In this document: in pieces, positions 1 to 11,100 of the stretch
Position numbering within the stretch: position 1 is the first letter of the stretch
Layout of the letters: every line of letters starts with the position of its first letter
NCBI GenBank assembly: GCA_900128395.1
Contig: LT649246.1
Span: 1 to 64,000, forward strand
Length of the DNA: 64,000 bases
DNA from: Stramenopiles sp. TOSAG23-2
Taxonomy: Eukaryota; Sar
Direction of reading: 5' to 3'
Notes under the pieces: model-generated
What the model saw: the letters and a program-made list of their open reading frames with translations, nothing else
Databases searched by the model: none
What the model was told of the DNA's origin: nothing
Position numbers and translations under genes: made by a program

Positions 1-1
1 C

Positions 2-502
2 CCTTTTTCCCTTTTTTTTCCCGCTTCGCGCCCCCCTTTTACACTGGCCAAAGCCCTGGACGGGGTAAACTATGATGGAGTCTTCACCAGGGAAGCCCAA
101 TCCTTCATGCATCGACTAGCCAAGATCAAGTATCCTGCTGTTGAAGGGTGTCAAAATTACTTAGTGACCCGGTCGGCTGGTTTATCCGGCACCTTCATGG
201 AAAAAGATAATGGTTGGTGCGTTTCTTTGGGCTGCTGGATGCTTTTCTTATACGGTTGGAAACATACCACGGTACGTCTAGCGATTGGGGTTGTGTGTGT
301 TGCTGGAGAATATAGTATTGTAGATTATTCATTAATAATAATAATATTTTATAAAAATAATAAAATAATAAATATTAAATATTTGCATTGTGCTACAGTA
401 TATATTAATAATATATTCCAATTATTATTATTTTATTGCACTATTTCTAGTCGTCTATTAATAGATGTACGAGGTAAGAGCGAGATACAAGTGAGTGTGT
501 AG
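2..502 (+). CDS. Possible 3' part of an unknown gene, cut by the window edge
   Basis: The frame is open from base 2 to the stop at 500-502. Only the first ~270 bases look coding: they are clearly GC-richer than the rest of the window and read as ordinary soluble protein (for example ALDGVNYDGVFTREAQSF). From ~300 on the frame becomes an AT-rich run of Ile, Asn and Tyr, which suggests real coding ends earlier. A GTACGT at 272 could be a splice donor. I do not recognise the product. The higher GC may mark an inserted or foreign piece, or just a conserved exon. Confidence is low. Confidence 0.25.
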   Translation, partial: PFSLFFPASRPPFTLAKALDGVNYDGVFTREAQSFMHRLAKIKYPAVEGCQNYLVTRSAGLSGTFMEKDNGWCVSLGCWMLFLYGWKHTTVRLAIGVVCVAGEYSIVDYSLIIIIFYKNNKIINIKYLHCATVYINNIFQLLLFYCTISSRLLIDVRGKSEIQVSV

Positions 503-631
503 AGACATATTAGCACATTACATAAGAACCACAACGAGAAAACAAATCATATAAATATATAACAACAACAGCAGAAATTAATTACAATTAATAATATATA
601 TATATATATATAAAGATAAATAAAAATAATA

Positions 632-2329
632 ATGGGACGTTCTTTCTCAACGTTATGTGATAATGTAATTTATTTATATCCATTATATTATTTAATTATG
701 GATGGGAGGAGAAAAATGAGTAAAAATATCTATTACACATTTACTTTTTGGGCACAATACATATTCTTGAAAAAGTTTTATCGATTATTAATCGATTTGG
801 CAAATCTTGGACTCCGTGGCTCTATCATGGCGCTGATTGGTGGCATGATTAAACAATTGAAAAAATTACCAGGTTTATCTGGTGTTGTGGAAGCGGAAAC
901 GAAGCAAACCTTGAAACAAATTGAAGAACATGTTCTTGGACATGCGCCAGATTGTGGAAAAGTTTTCTTGACATTACCAGAAAATGGATTGTCCAAGTCG
1001 CAAGCTGTGGCAGAGATAAAAAAAGCACGTGGAGTACAAAAAGATTTTGATAGCGGTGTTGCACCAGGTGGCATCTATCATCATGAAAAAGAAGAATTGA
1101 CAGAATTGCAACATGAAGCAATGGCTATTTTTTCATGTTCCAATGCCTTGTATCCAGGTGTATTTCCTGGTATACGTAAATTTGAATCAGAAATTATTAG
1201 CATGGTCTTAAATATGATGAATGGGGATACCTCAAAAGGACATTGTGGCTGTTTAACTTCAGGTGGTACGGAATCTGTATTGATGGCTGTATTAGCACAT
1301 CGTGAATATTATCGGGAAGTATATGGGATTGTTGAACCGGAAATTGTTGCAACTACTACATCACATGCAGCATTAGACAAAGCATGTCATTATTTTGGCA
1401 TTAAATTAGTACATTGTGATCCAGATCCAATTACGATGAAATCATGCCCTAAAAAATTTAAAAAATTAATCACGAACAATACCATCATGTTGTATACAAA
1501 TGCACCAAGTTTTCCACATGGCACAATTGATCCAATCGTTGAAATTGCAGCATTAGCGAAAAAATATAACATTGGTTGCCATGTAGATAATTGTTTAGGT
1601 GCATTTTTATTATCTCATATGAAAGCAAATGGAGATTTGAAACCAGAAGAAAATTTTGACATGTCAGTTGATGGTGTGACATCCATATCAGTTGATGTGC
1701 ATAAATATGGATTTTCATCAAAAGGATGCAGTGTTGTATTGTATGCAAACAGAAAATTGCGTCAAGGGCAATATACAGTAGTAACTGATTGGCCTGGTGG
1801 TTTATATTGTACTACAGGTGCTGGAGGATCTAGAGGTGGCTCCCCGATTGCAAGTGCGTGGTCCTCATTGGTTTACAATGGTTCGAAAAAATATCGTGAT
1901 TGTGCTAAACGAATCCATGAGACATTTTTAAAATTACGTGCTGGAATTGCAGATGTTCCAGGTGTAGTATTGGTTGGAAACCCCAATGCGGCAGTCATTG
2001 CGTTTACTAGTGAGCAATTTGATATTTATAAAGTTGCAGATGAAATGAAAGATGCAAATGGATGGGATGTACCACGAATGCAACGTCCACCTTGTTGCCA
2101 TATATGTGTAACATCGAAAACATGTGATAGCGCTGATAAATATTTACAAGATTTAAGAGCTGCAGCATTGAAATGTAGGGATACGCCAGCACAAGTGAAA
2201 GATGGTCTTGCAGGTATTTATGGACAAGCTGCCATTGTACCTGATCGTTCTGTCGTTGGCAACATTTTAAAAGGATATTTAGATGTTTTATATACACCAG
2301 CAAACAACAAGAACAAGAAAGAAGAATGA
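632..2329 (+). CDS. SGPL1: Sphingosine-1-phosphate lyase (PLP-dependent, ER membrane)
   Basis: Group II PLP-dependent decarboxylase-fold enzyme that cleaves phosphorylated sphingoid bases to phosphoethanolamine and a fatty aldehyde, the exit step of sphingolipid degradation. The protein is 565 residues, the usual length for the family. An N-terminal hydrophobic stretch (about residues 33-70) fits the ER anchor of eukaryotic S1P lyases. The substrate/PLP region GCLTSGGTES lies at 206-215, the Asp-containing cofactor motif HVDNCLGAF at 317-325, and the Schiff-base lysine is K358 in SVDVHKYGFSSKG. The family's GGSRGGS motif follows near residue 395. The first ATG (632) is used; a second Met at residue 23 or 29 is possible. 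It ends with TGA. Tandem with the Sel1 gene downstream, 315 bp apart. Identification is firm from the motif series. Confidence 0.95.
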   Translation: MGRSFSTLCDNVIYLYPLYYLIMDGRRKMSKNIYYTFTFWAQYIFLKKFYRLLIDLANLGLRGSIMALIGGMIKQLKKLPGLSGVVEAETKQTLKQIEEHVLGHAPDCGKVFLTLPENGLSKSQAVAEIKKARGVQKDFDSGVAPGGIYHHEKEELTELQHEAMAIFSCSNALYPGVFPGIRKFESEIISMVLNMMNGDTSKGHCGCLTSGGTESVLMAVLAHREYYREVYGIVEPEIVATTTSHAALDKACHYFGIKLVHCDPDPITMKSCPKKFKKLITNNTIMLYTNAPSFPHGTIDPIVEIAALAKKYNIGCHVDNCLGAFLLSHMKANGDLKPEENFDMSVDGVTSISVDVHKYGFSSKGCSVVLYANRKLRQGQYTVVTDWPGGLYCTTGAGGSRGGSPIASAWSSLVYNGSKKYRDCAKRIHETFLKLRAGIADVPGVVLVGNPNAAVIAFTSEQFDIYKVADEMKDANGWDVPRMQRPPCCHICVTSKTCDSADKYLQDLRAAALKCRDTPAQVKDGLAGIYGQAAIVPDRSVVGNILKGYLDVLYTPANNKNKKEE

Positions 2330-2644
2330 ATAGAGATGGGAAGAAAGAAGTAAAATAAAAGTAGTAGTAAAAAATTAATAATAGCAACAAACAACCCAAA
2401 ATAAAATTATATAAAATTTTAACATTTCTGTATACCAGTATACTACCACGTATACCTAGCTATAAATTTCAAATACATCAAAATTTTATTCTAAGATCAA
2501 TTTTTTCTTCATAAAATAATACCTGGGTAATAAAAAAGCCAATTTGAATGCAATAATAATCACACGAAAATAGAAATATAGAAACAATATTGTAAAGGTA
2601 CAAAACAAAATATCATAGTAAGTACAACAACAAACGAAACAATT

Positions 2645-4114
2645 ATGTTTGTTATAAAACGAAAACAACATCTAATTAAACAGAATTCATCATATATTTT
2701 TCGATCATTTTTCTCATATAATACTAATTATAAACATGGGAATACTAAAAATTATCATCATGTAATTAATAATAATAATAATAATACATATCTATTGAAA
2801 TATTATGATTGTAGTGATAATATAAAACTTCATCAGCATAATAGTAATAAGAATAATAATAATAAAACTGGTACAACATTGATAAAGTTCTTCTCAACAA
2901 GCACAACAATTCCAACAAATAAAAGTGATTTGTTCTTAGAACCATCAGTCATACCACAGGATGTATTAAACAATATGGATCCTGCAACTGCATACGCAGC
3001 TGGATTTCACTATTTTGAATTAGATGTAAAAAATAAAAAAAATAATAATGTTTCTGGAGACAACAACAATAGCAATAACGAAGAGAATATTGATGATGAA
3101 GAACTTTCACCAGAACTATTAAAAGAACGCGGAAAAAAAGTGATGAAAGAAATAAGAAAACAAATTAAAGCACAACGACGAAAGTTAATGCTTATTGATC
3201 AACAAGGAAAAGAAGGTGGTGGAGATATTAAACAAGCTGGTGAGATCTCAAATTTAGATATTGCAAAATCATTATTTCGATATGCAGCATCGAAAAATCA
3301 TTACGATGCTTGTGTGCAATTGGGAAATATGCATTTACAAAATGAAAATGAAATCAATGAGGCCATCGAAATGTATGAAATTGCAGGATTAAAAGGGAAT
3401 CATCCGGATGGATTATATAATTTAGGAAATATATATTATGAGAAACAAGATTATGAAAAAGCAGTAAGCTATTTTGAAAAAGCTTCAAATGTTGGTGATC
3501 CAAGTGCAACATTTTGGCTCGGATATGCATATCATCGTGGAATTGAAGCAGTTTCAAATGAAGGTAATAATGACACTGCAAATATGGTAGTAGATATGGA
3601 TCCAAAGAAAGCGTTCGATTTATTAAATAAAGCTGCTAATGATGGCCACAATGGTGCACGCATATATTTAGCACAAGCATATCGTTCCTCTGATGAAATG
3701 TTACAAATTGAAAAAAATGATGAGAAAATGTGGGAATATTTGAACATTGCAATAGATGAAAATGATGGCGAAGCATTGTACATAGTTGGTGACATGTATT
3801 TTAATGGGAGCGATGGGAAAGAAATTGATTACCGCCGTGCATTGGAATATTATTTAAAGTCCGGATACGACGGAGATCATTCAGTTGCACTTTGCTGTGC
3901 TGGAAGTATGTATTATAATGGATTAGGTGTACCAAGAGATTTCATGGCTGCGTTTAATTTATATCAAAAAAGTATTGAAGTAGATCGAAATAATTTAGAT
4001 GCATGGAAAAATATTGCAAGTATGCATTATTTTGGTGATGGTGTACAAGAAGATAAAGAAATGGCAAAGCACATACATGATGTTATTATTAAAAATTTAG
4101 AAGAAGACGATTAG
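2645..4114 (+). CDS. Sel1-like/TPR repeat protein with mitochondrial presequence
   Basis: 489 residues. The first ~25 residues are basic and hydroxylated with no acid (MFVIKRKQHLIKQNSSYIF), followed by Asn-rich sequence; this fits a mitochondrial targeting peptide. A charged coiled region (about 140-195) precedes a C-terminal solenoid (about 200-485) of Sel1-like repeats. The alternation of A/G/Y positions is visible in units such as LGNMHLQNENEINEAIEMYE, LGNIYYEKQDYEKAVSYFE, VGDMYFNG and AGSMYYNGLGVPRDFMAAF. Sel1 repeats are protein-protein scaffolds, often in ER-associated degradation or organelle complexes; no enzyme motif is seen. A degenerate TACCTGGGTA lies ~120 bp upstream of the ATG. 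Function beyond scaffold is unknown. Confidence 0.8.
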   Translation: MFVIKRKQHLIKQNSSYIFRSFFSYNTNYKHGNTKNYHHVINNNNNNTYLLKYYDCSDNIKLHQHNSNKNNNNKTGTTLIKFFSTSTTIPTNKSDLFLEPSVIPQDVLNNMDPATAYAAGFHYFELDVKNKKNNNVSGDNNNSNNEENIDDEELSPELLKERGKKVMKEIRKQIKAQRRKLMLIDQQGKEGGGDIKQAGEISNLDIAKSLFRYAASKNHYDACVQLGNMHLQNENEINEAIEMYEIAGLKGNHPDGLYNLGNIYYEKQDYEKAVSYFEKASNVGDPSATFWLGYAYHRGIEAVSNEGNNDTANMVVDMDPKKAFDLLNKAANDGHNGARIYLAQAYRSSDEMLQIEKNDEKMWEYLNIAIDENDGEALYIVGDMYFNGSDGKEIDYRRALEYYLKSGYDGDHSVALCCAGSMYYNGLGVPRDFMAAFNLYQKSIEVDRNNLDAWKNIASMHYFGDGVQEDKEMAKHIHDVIIKNLEEDD

Positions 4115-4331
4115 GTATAGAGTGTGTGAGAGAGTAAAACACTGAAGCGTTAGCCTGGAGTTTGTAATTGAGTACGTACATTAATATTTAATATAAAAAT
4201 ATTACTTCGTACATCATATTTCAATTGTACTTCGTAAAAATTTAAAACTTTTATAAAAATAAAATACGTATATTATAACCCTTGTTTTAAATTAAATCGT
4301 TAAAATATTTTTTACCGAATCGATTTTATTA

Positions 4332-4362
<31 letters not shown>

Positions 4363-4416
4363 CATTTTAAATTAAAAAGAGGAGAAAAACTACTCGGGGC
4401 ACTCAATAAATACCGA
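4115..4416. other. Convergent intergenic region with CA repeat and TACTTCGTA motifs
   Basis: About 300 bp between the 3' ends of two convergent genes. It holds two TACTTCGTA copies (4203-4211 and 4228-4236) and a (CA)n microsatellite at roughly 4333-4363. No coding signal is seen. Confidence 0.6.
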
Positions 4417-5816
4417 TCATATCATACGACTACTATTCGTCATATTAGTAAAACCAGCACTTTCTCCTCCACTTATCAACGCTTGATCACATGGTATTTG
4501 GTCCGACATATTATTTGTTGCTAATGCAAAGTATGGATCTAATCCACAATGCGCAAGTATCATGATACATGCAAAATATAAACGCCTGTCTTCAAATTGA
4601 AACAACCACCGAACATTGTGTCCAGTATCTGAGGCAGGTAAAAATTTTTCTTGATATAAAAACGTAAGGCATGTACCAATTAAAACAAAAAATGTGTATA
4701 AACCTGAATATCCCAATACTGACCACGGCTTATTTGCGTGATGACGGTAAGGATATACATATTTGTTCTCTGTTAATTTTGCTATTAAAAAATAAAAGAA
4801 AAAAATACAATAATAAAGCAAAGCTGAAAATCCATCAATTAAATTTGTCAATCGATGTTCTCGTGCCATTGATTTATATTCCCGGCGTTTCAAACATTTT
4901 GTTTGAATATTATAGCATGTATGAGATGTCAATATAACTTGTGAAAAAACTGAACCTATTGCTGCAGCAAGTCCATGGCATATAACACATATTCTTTATA
5001 GTTGAAATTGATAATTAAATCAAACATTGAAAAAAAGAAAAAACATGCACTCATACACCAGAAAAACCAATACACAATAAAGTTGATATGGTGTTTATTT
5101 TGCCATGTTTTTTGATATCCTGCAATTGGGAACAATTGACATATAGGACAAACAATTAATGGTATGACAAACATATAAATCAATTGCTTTTCTAATTTTA
5201 TTTGATGGACTTTCGAACTTTCATCTACATCAGCCCAATCGGTGGAATCAACCAATCCAGTCGCATTATATGCATGTCGTAAATTTCTTAAATGTTTTTG
5301 CATTGCAGGTTTCGCTGTATTTCGTAATAAATTCCAATGTTTTTTTACTTTGACATGTTTTATAGCTTGTCGTTTTCTCCAATTTCGTTGCACCAAAATA
5401 GCAGCGTCTTCTAGTGATAATTGCATATTTAAAGCAATATCAGCTGTGCTACTACCACGTGGACGTTCATCTGTTTTCTGATTTAAAAGTTGTAATGCAA
5501 GGTGTAAACCTTGATTATTTAATGTCAGGATTGCATCTGTTGAATGCTCCCGTTCAGCAACGGATGCCATCGTTTCATCTATAATTTGTTCCACTATTTC
5601 ATTCACTATTGGAGGTGGTACTGATTTTTTGTTAATTGAAGAAGATGTTATTGCTTGCAAAATATTCATTTTATGTTGCGGGATGTTTTTTGTTGTTGTT
5701 GTTGTTGATGTATACACTGTACTATTATTATTAATTTTCTGATATACACTGGATTGATAATGACGGTGATGAATATATATGTACGCTAAATATACATTTT
5801 CATATACAATGTACAC
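4417..5816 (-). CDS. IQ-motif multi-pass membrane protein, broken by a one-base frameshift
   Basis: Two overlapping frames on the minus strand make one gene. The 5' part (5816 down to the stop at 4956) and the 3' part (open from 4995 down to 4417) overlap by 40 bases, and the 3' frame reads as membrane-like protein straight through the overlap. Joining needs one extra base: 1400 nt plus 1 equals 467 codons. The N-terminal half has an IQ calmodulin-binding motif (AAILVQRNWRKRQAIKHVK). It is followed by hydrophobic segments (KLEKQLIYMFVIPLIVCPI; NFIVYWFFWCMSACFFFFSM) and, after the break, three or so more (LAAAIGSVFSQVIL, LLYYCIFFFYFLIA, LYTFFVLIGTCLTFLY). A GT-AG intron would need to remove about 89 bases including a membrane segment, so I favour an assembly indel or a real lesion. 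Product family unrecognised. Start ATG 5816; TACCTGGTA lies 106 bp upstream. Confidence 0.6.
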
Positions 5817-6564
5817 AGTCGTCTATATTCGGATACATGTTTATGTGTGGTGATGACTAAAAAGATAATGAAGATGTGTTCAATTTTAATAAAGAGGTAA
5901 TATTATAGGCCTATTTACCACTACCTGGTAAATTAAATTTAAATTAGCTGGTAATATAATAACGATTTTTGGATTATTCATTCTGGCGGATGTTGTGTTT
6001 TTGTGCCCAGTGTGTGCTCTGTGCTCTGTGTATGGTGTGATGAAAGACTCCATTCTTCTATCCTCGTAGGTGTGGAGATACAAAATGAAAACCCTTCACT
6101 TTACTTATTACATTAAGTAATTATATAGGAAAAATTTTAGATTTGTGAAAAAGTTGGACTGTATGAGACTACTGACAAATGATATTTTGAAAAATGCGTG
6201 CGAAGAATTAGGAGCAAACGTAGACTATACAAGAATGCGTAAAAAATAATAGAAAAAACGATCTATTATAATATTGTGTTGGATTAGCCAGTAAACATAA
6301 TATATACGCGTGTATTATATTAATATCAATTAATATATTTTATTATTATGCATATAATTTTAAGCCCCTTGTGTAAAATTAATATCATACGAGGTATCAT
6401 ATTAAACATGCATCATTATGATACACGTTGTCTAAAAAATGAATTTAAATTAAATGACACATTATATTATTCTTTTTGTTTTCACATATCCATTTCCTTT
6501 TGTTTTTTCACATCAACATTTCCAACTTCTACATCATAAAATTGTTTTATACATTAACATCTCA
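5817..6564. other. Intergenic region, promoter side of the IQ-membrane gene
   Basis: About 750 bp with no convincing gene. It contains TACCTGGTA (5922-5930) and a second half-match AGCTGGTAAT just beyond. The rest is AT-rich; short ORFs here start with non-ATG codons and have no protein-like features. Confidence 0.5.
5922..5930. promoter_or_regulatory. TACCTGGTA motif
   Basis: Exact near-palindromic 9-mer, 106 bp upstream of the minus-strand start at 5816. One of ten exact copies seen in the window. Confidence 0.5.
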
Positions 6565-7653
6565 TTATAAATATGTTGTTGTTGTCCATTTATATACTGC
6601 TTCCATCATTGCCGTATCAGCTGTATTCCATTCCCAAAATCCCACTTGATCGATTCCTAAATTATTTGCCGTTAACAAATGAGCTTGGGTTGATCGTGCA
6701 TCTGTTCCATATCGAATACGTGGTTGCTTTGTTTTAGCATCTATGTAACGATGTACATAAATTTGATCAAAGAATTGCCAAACACTTTCAACACTGCCTG
6801 GTAATGCTTCATCTGGTACGGTTGGAGGACCAGCTTTATAAACTTGCGTTCCATTTCCACCGCCATAATGGGGTAAACTACAATAATCATTTGCATATGC
6901 TGGAAGTCCCATGACTAGTTTGTTGGCATCTACCCTTGCAAGCCACCATTCCATCCCTTGTTTAGCCCATGGTTGAGTGCTAGTAGGTCCTACTCCAACA
7001 CAATCAGGACGAGACGCTAATGTTTTTACACCACGACCACCAACCCAATACATATCGTAATTCATAACACGCACTACATCACATGTTTCATTTAAAACTG
7101 CTGGATCATAAAATACTGAAATACCATTTGAAGGCGTTGGATAATTTCCAACACAAGCACTCAATAATAAACCGGCTTTATGTAACTCATTGGATAAAGA
7201 CCGTAAGAAGATGGAGTAATTATCTGTAACAGATGAATTAATTGGTAAATGTTCAAAATCAAGATCTATACCACTATAACCACCTGCCCGTGCTTGTTTG
7301 ATATATTTTTCAATTGTTGTTTCTCTTTCTGCCTTTGTAAAAAATGCATCTGTACTACCACCCACCAATGTATATGTATTTATATGAAGTTCATTTTGTA
7401 CAATATCCATCCATTTAGCTTTTTCCTCGTTAGTGGAAGAAGAATTTCCCAATCGAGACAAAGACAAAGAGCGAAACTGATCGGAGTGAGCACGCAGCTC
7501 AACTAGTGAAGCTTCTAAATCACCTGCATCATACCAAGTAGCAATATTTTTCTTCGTTTTACTTGCATCAATATTTTTTAAATTGCACATGAATATTGTA
7601 AATACAACAATGAAGACAAATAAAAGCGGAATTGTATTATTATTATTAATCAT
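6565..7653 (-). CDS. Secreted glycoside hydrolase family 18 (chitinase-like)
   Basis: 362 residues. The N-terminus has a signal-peptide-like hydrophobic core (about 8-22, PLLFVFIVVFTIFMC). The GH18 catalytic signature DGxDxDxE appears as SGIDLDFEH at 127-135, with E134 as the expected proton donor; the essential acidic pattern is intact, so activity is plausible. Later barrel features include VMNYDMYW (~195-202), LVMGLPAYANDY (~246-257) and the closing strand QVGFWEWNTAD near the C-terminus, where the conserved Trp of GH18 enzymes usually lies. Several N-x-S/T sites suit a secreted or lysosomal glycoprotein. Likely acts on chitin or chito-oligosaccharides; the overall brevity and single domain resemble di-N-acetylchitobiase-type or small chitinases more than large multi-domain ones. 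The substrate is inferred. Confidence 0.88.
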   Translation of the reverse strand: MINNNNTIPLLFVFIVVFTIFMCNLKNIDASKTKKNIATWYDAGDLEASLVELRAHSDQFRSLSLSRLGNSSSTNEEKAKWMDIVQNELHINTYTLVGGSTDAFFTKAERETTIEKYIKQARAGGYSGIDLDFEHLPINSSVTDNYSIFLRSLSNELHKAGLLLSACVGNYPTPSNGISVFYDPAVLNETCDVVRVMNYDMYWVGGRGVKTLASRPDCVGVGPTSTQPWAKQGMEWWLARVDANKLVMGLPAYANDYCSLPHYGGGNGTQVYKAGPPTVPDEALPGSVESVWQFFDQIYVHRYIDAKTKQPRIRYGTDARSTQAHLLTANNLGIDQVGFWEWNTADTAMMEAVYKWTTTTYL

Positions 7654-8169
7654 ATTTCAATGCTTATATCATATATATATATGTAAGTTTCAATCTAACA
7701 ACTTTTTTTTCTTTCTGATAAATTGTATACAGTAGTACATAAATATTTGAAATATCCATAGATGACCTATTATAGAGAAATCTAAATAATTGCATCACAA
7801 GCAGCAATTTGCACATTTTAATTTGTATATATATTAAAATAATAAATATCTTTGCCGTATCTTTTGTATCTTTTATAATAATACCTGCTCGGTATCGTAA
7901 AATTTACTTCTCATTCTCGGTGCTGTGTCCATATTAATATTAGACTAGCTGTAATTTTTGTGCGAATAGAAATAGATTTTCAGACTTGGAAATTGAAGTT
8001 CACGCGTCGCTCTCGCACCCATACGAGTATACGAATAAATTACGCGTACGAACTTCGTACATTTTTTTTATACAATTCTCTCTCATACATATATTCGTAT
8101 AATATATATATAATGTTTTAACCATCTTTAATATAATTCACTCTCCATCTATATATATATAATTCACTC
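7654..8169. other. Intergenic region with composite motifs
   Basis: About 515 bp upstream of the GH18 gene and downstream of AP5B1. It holds a degenerate TACCTGCTCGGTA (7882-7894), then TGCTGTGTCCATATTAAT at 7921-7938, then several TACGA/TTCGTA words (AACTTCGTA at 8051-8059). No coding signal is seen. Confidence 0.5.
7921..7938 (+). promoter_or_regulatory. 18-bp intergenic motif TGCTGTGTCCATATTAAT
   Basis: Member of a degenerate family found at 15940, 17359, 17449, 25382 and 61210 as well. It lies 27 bp after a split TACC...GGTA element and ~270 bp upstream of the GH18 start on the minus strand. Confidence 0.45.
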
Positions 8170-11100
8170 TCACCAATTTTGAAAAAAGCCATCCAATTCA
8201 CTCAACAATTGCCAGCGATCTGTACGTATCCGTATCACAGTTGAAGTTTTTGAAATATGAAATTTAAACAACAAATGATATTTTGGTGGTAGTACAACAA
8301 TGGCACGTAATCGGATCATATCAGATACTTTGGCATCTTCACCATCATTATGATCATTATGTGTTTCTTTGCGATCATCTTTATCATCAGCAAATTGGGT
8401 ATACCAATTTTCTTCTGCATCTTCAAATTCAGATGGATCATCAATATCATTATTCAAATTAGAAGTATCCTTAACAATCATAAATGGCCCTAAATTATCT
8501 TTCACAGCTGCTATGACTCGTTCTTTTGGCATTTGCAAATGTTTCACAGATTCGGCACCGTCACATTGAATTGCTTTTAACTTTTCAATATTTCGAAATC
8601 CCATATTTGGTAACATTACTGCATCCCATAATAACATGAATAATATATTTTGTAAATATGCCACAGCTTTTTTGCCCCCAGTTTGCAATTCATTTGAAAA
8701 GACCAATTTCAAAGGTAACGGAAGGAATAAATCCTGAAACAAGACTTTTACATCTTGTAAGGAACCTTCAAACATCCCACCTTTTGTATCATTAAATACA
8801 AGCCTTACATTAAAAAATGTTGGGACCGGTGCAATCGGCCTTAATGTCAATACAAGTTTATACATAAATGGAAAGCAATCCGATTTTTTCACTGACTTTT
8901 CATTTTTACTCTGGTCTTCATTCTCCACAAAATTTTTCAAATATGGTAAATTGATTGATTCAATTGGTACGTAATCTGGTGATCTTGAAAATTCTAAAAC
9001 CAACGCATAAATAGGATCTTTCATTGATGATGCGTTAAACTTATTTTCCTCATTATCACCATCTTCATCCATAATATTTTCTCGATAACGTATTTGCAAA
9101 GGCATATGAATTTCAAATTGTTCTTTATGATCGTTCATAAATAATAAATAATGTGCCAAAATATCTAATGGCAAAACCTTTTCAAAAAGTTTTGCATTGT
9201 CAGCATTTTTTCCATCATTACCATCATTCCCACCTTTCCATAACATATGGACAATATCTGCAGTACCTTCATCCTGTAAACCAAGCGCTCTTCGTTTTTC
9301 AACAGACGGGTCTAAAGTCAAAAACTTTTCAATTGGTAAAGTTACTACAGAGCGATGTTGCTTTGGTTTAAAATCAATCACTAAGTTTTCATTCTCGTTC
9401 GTACCACATAAAATAGTAAGCAATTTTTGACGTTCCACATGCGTTAATAATTGAAGATATAGCCATGCACGATCTCTCGTATCTACATCACCATAATATT
9501 TTGCCATGAAACGCAAAACATCACCCAATGCTTCATACACTAATTCTGTTGGGTGAGTTATCAAAGAGGAACGACATATGGATAAAATCTTTGTCCCTGT
9601 GGACCAATCACCTTGATAACAAACATCCGTAATACGCATATAGCGTAAAATAGCTGTCAAAATAGGCAATGGATTGATTTCTGTCTCCGACACAATTCGT
9701 TCCATCAACGCAAAATAATGATGCAATCGCCTCGCTGGTTCAACCGTGGTTAACATTGGACAAAACGATGCAAGCAAAAACAACGCTGAGTTACGATATG
9801 ACGTATTATCAACCATCTTTTCCTCCTCTAAACCATTATTATTATCTTTTCCCAAAGTCAAATTTGCAGTGACTGCAAGTGTAGCTAATAATGCATTCCT
9901 TACAGGTAAACATTTGGTTTCTAAATATGTTTTATTTTTTGACATGTACAAATCAATTAAATGTATAGTGTTCTCAACAAAACGAGGACATTGGATAATC
10001 GTATCTAATAAGACACGTTGAACATCTTTAACGCGATTAGGAAAACGTTGCAACAGCTGATAGAGAAATCTATAAACAGCAGCTGAAACTCTGCTAAATG
10101 GTCCATAATATCTGTATTCCCCAAGTGATACCAATGCATCGATAATATCAGTTGGTGGGCCACATTTACTAAATGGGGTTGTATCAAAACAATGTAACAA
10201 TGCTTGAAGCTTTGCTTCTCTTAAAATTAATGGATCAAAAATAGTAGGCCATAAATCTTTATTGTGGTTATGAAGCAGCAAAAATAATGGGGTAAATTGA
10301 TTAAAACCATTTGGTGGCTTCGTTTGAGCCGGAAAACAGAGCAACCAATGTACCGCTAATAGTCGTGTATGTATTAAAGTCGACGAATCATTCATTAAGA
10401 CTTTTAACCTTCGAACCAATATCAATTCATCCTCCTCTGAAAAAACCCCGCTGATAGCACTATGTAACAATAATACCATATGAAACAGCAATGGATTTCG
10501 AGTAAATGCTAAACCTAAGAAATGATGTCGAAACAATGATGGATCAAGGTGTAACATATGAGCAAATGGAACAATTTTAGCAACCATACACGTTAAACTC
10601 CATGGCGACATTAACTCCCACGCATCTTTTAAGACAAATGAAAAAACGCTTACTAATTTATTGATGACAAAATCGTTAAATAATTGTATTTCTGTGTCGT
10701 TATCATCACCACCAGTACCATGAATAGTAAGAGGAGACGATATACGTTTATCATCATTTTTACTACTACTATTATTTACATTATTTGGTGCCAACATGGT
10801 TTTTGGATAATGTGAGTAGAAATCACACCACATTGGACCATTATGTCCGACAGTACTTTCCGGTACTTGAAATTGAGACAATTGTCCAACCGACAACGAA
10901 GACGAATACTCTTTACCCATATCTAATAAAAGGTCACCAATACCACTTCTAAGCAATGGTACAGGAACACGAGATAATCGTGCTGTTAAAGGTGTTGGTA
11001 ATGATTGAACGGTCATTGCCTTCCGTGCAGATGAAAATTTGGTAGATGAAAATCGTTTAGATGAGCTGTTATTATTCCAATTAAAACGTCCTGGTGATGG

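Noticed and set aside
4956-4995. Programmed -1 frameshift in the IQ-membrane gene
   Set aside because: No canonical X-XXY-YYZ slippery heptamer or obvious stimulatory structure in the overlap; two other genes show the same kind of one-base defect, so an indel is simpler.
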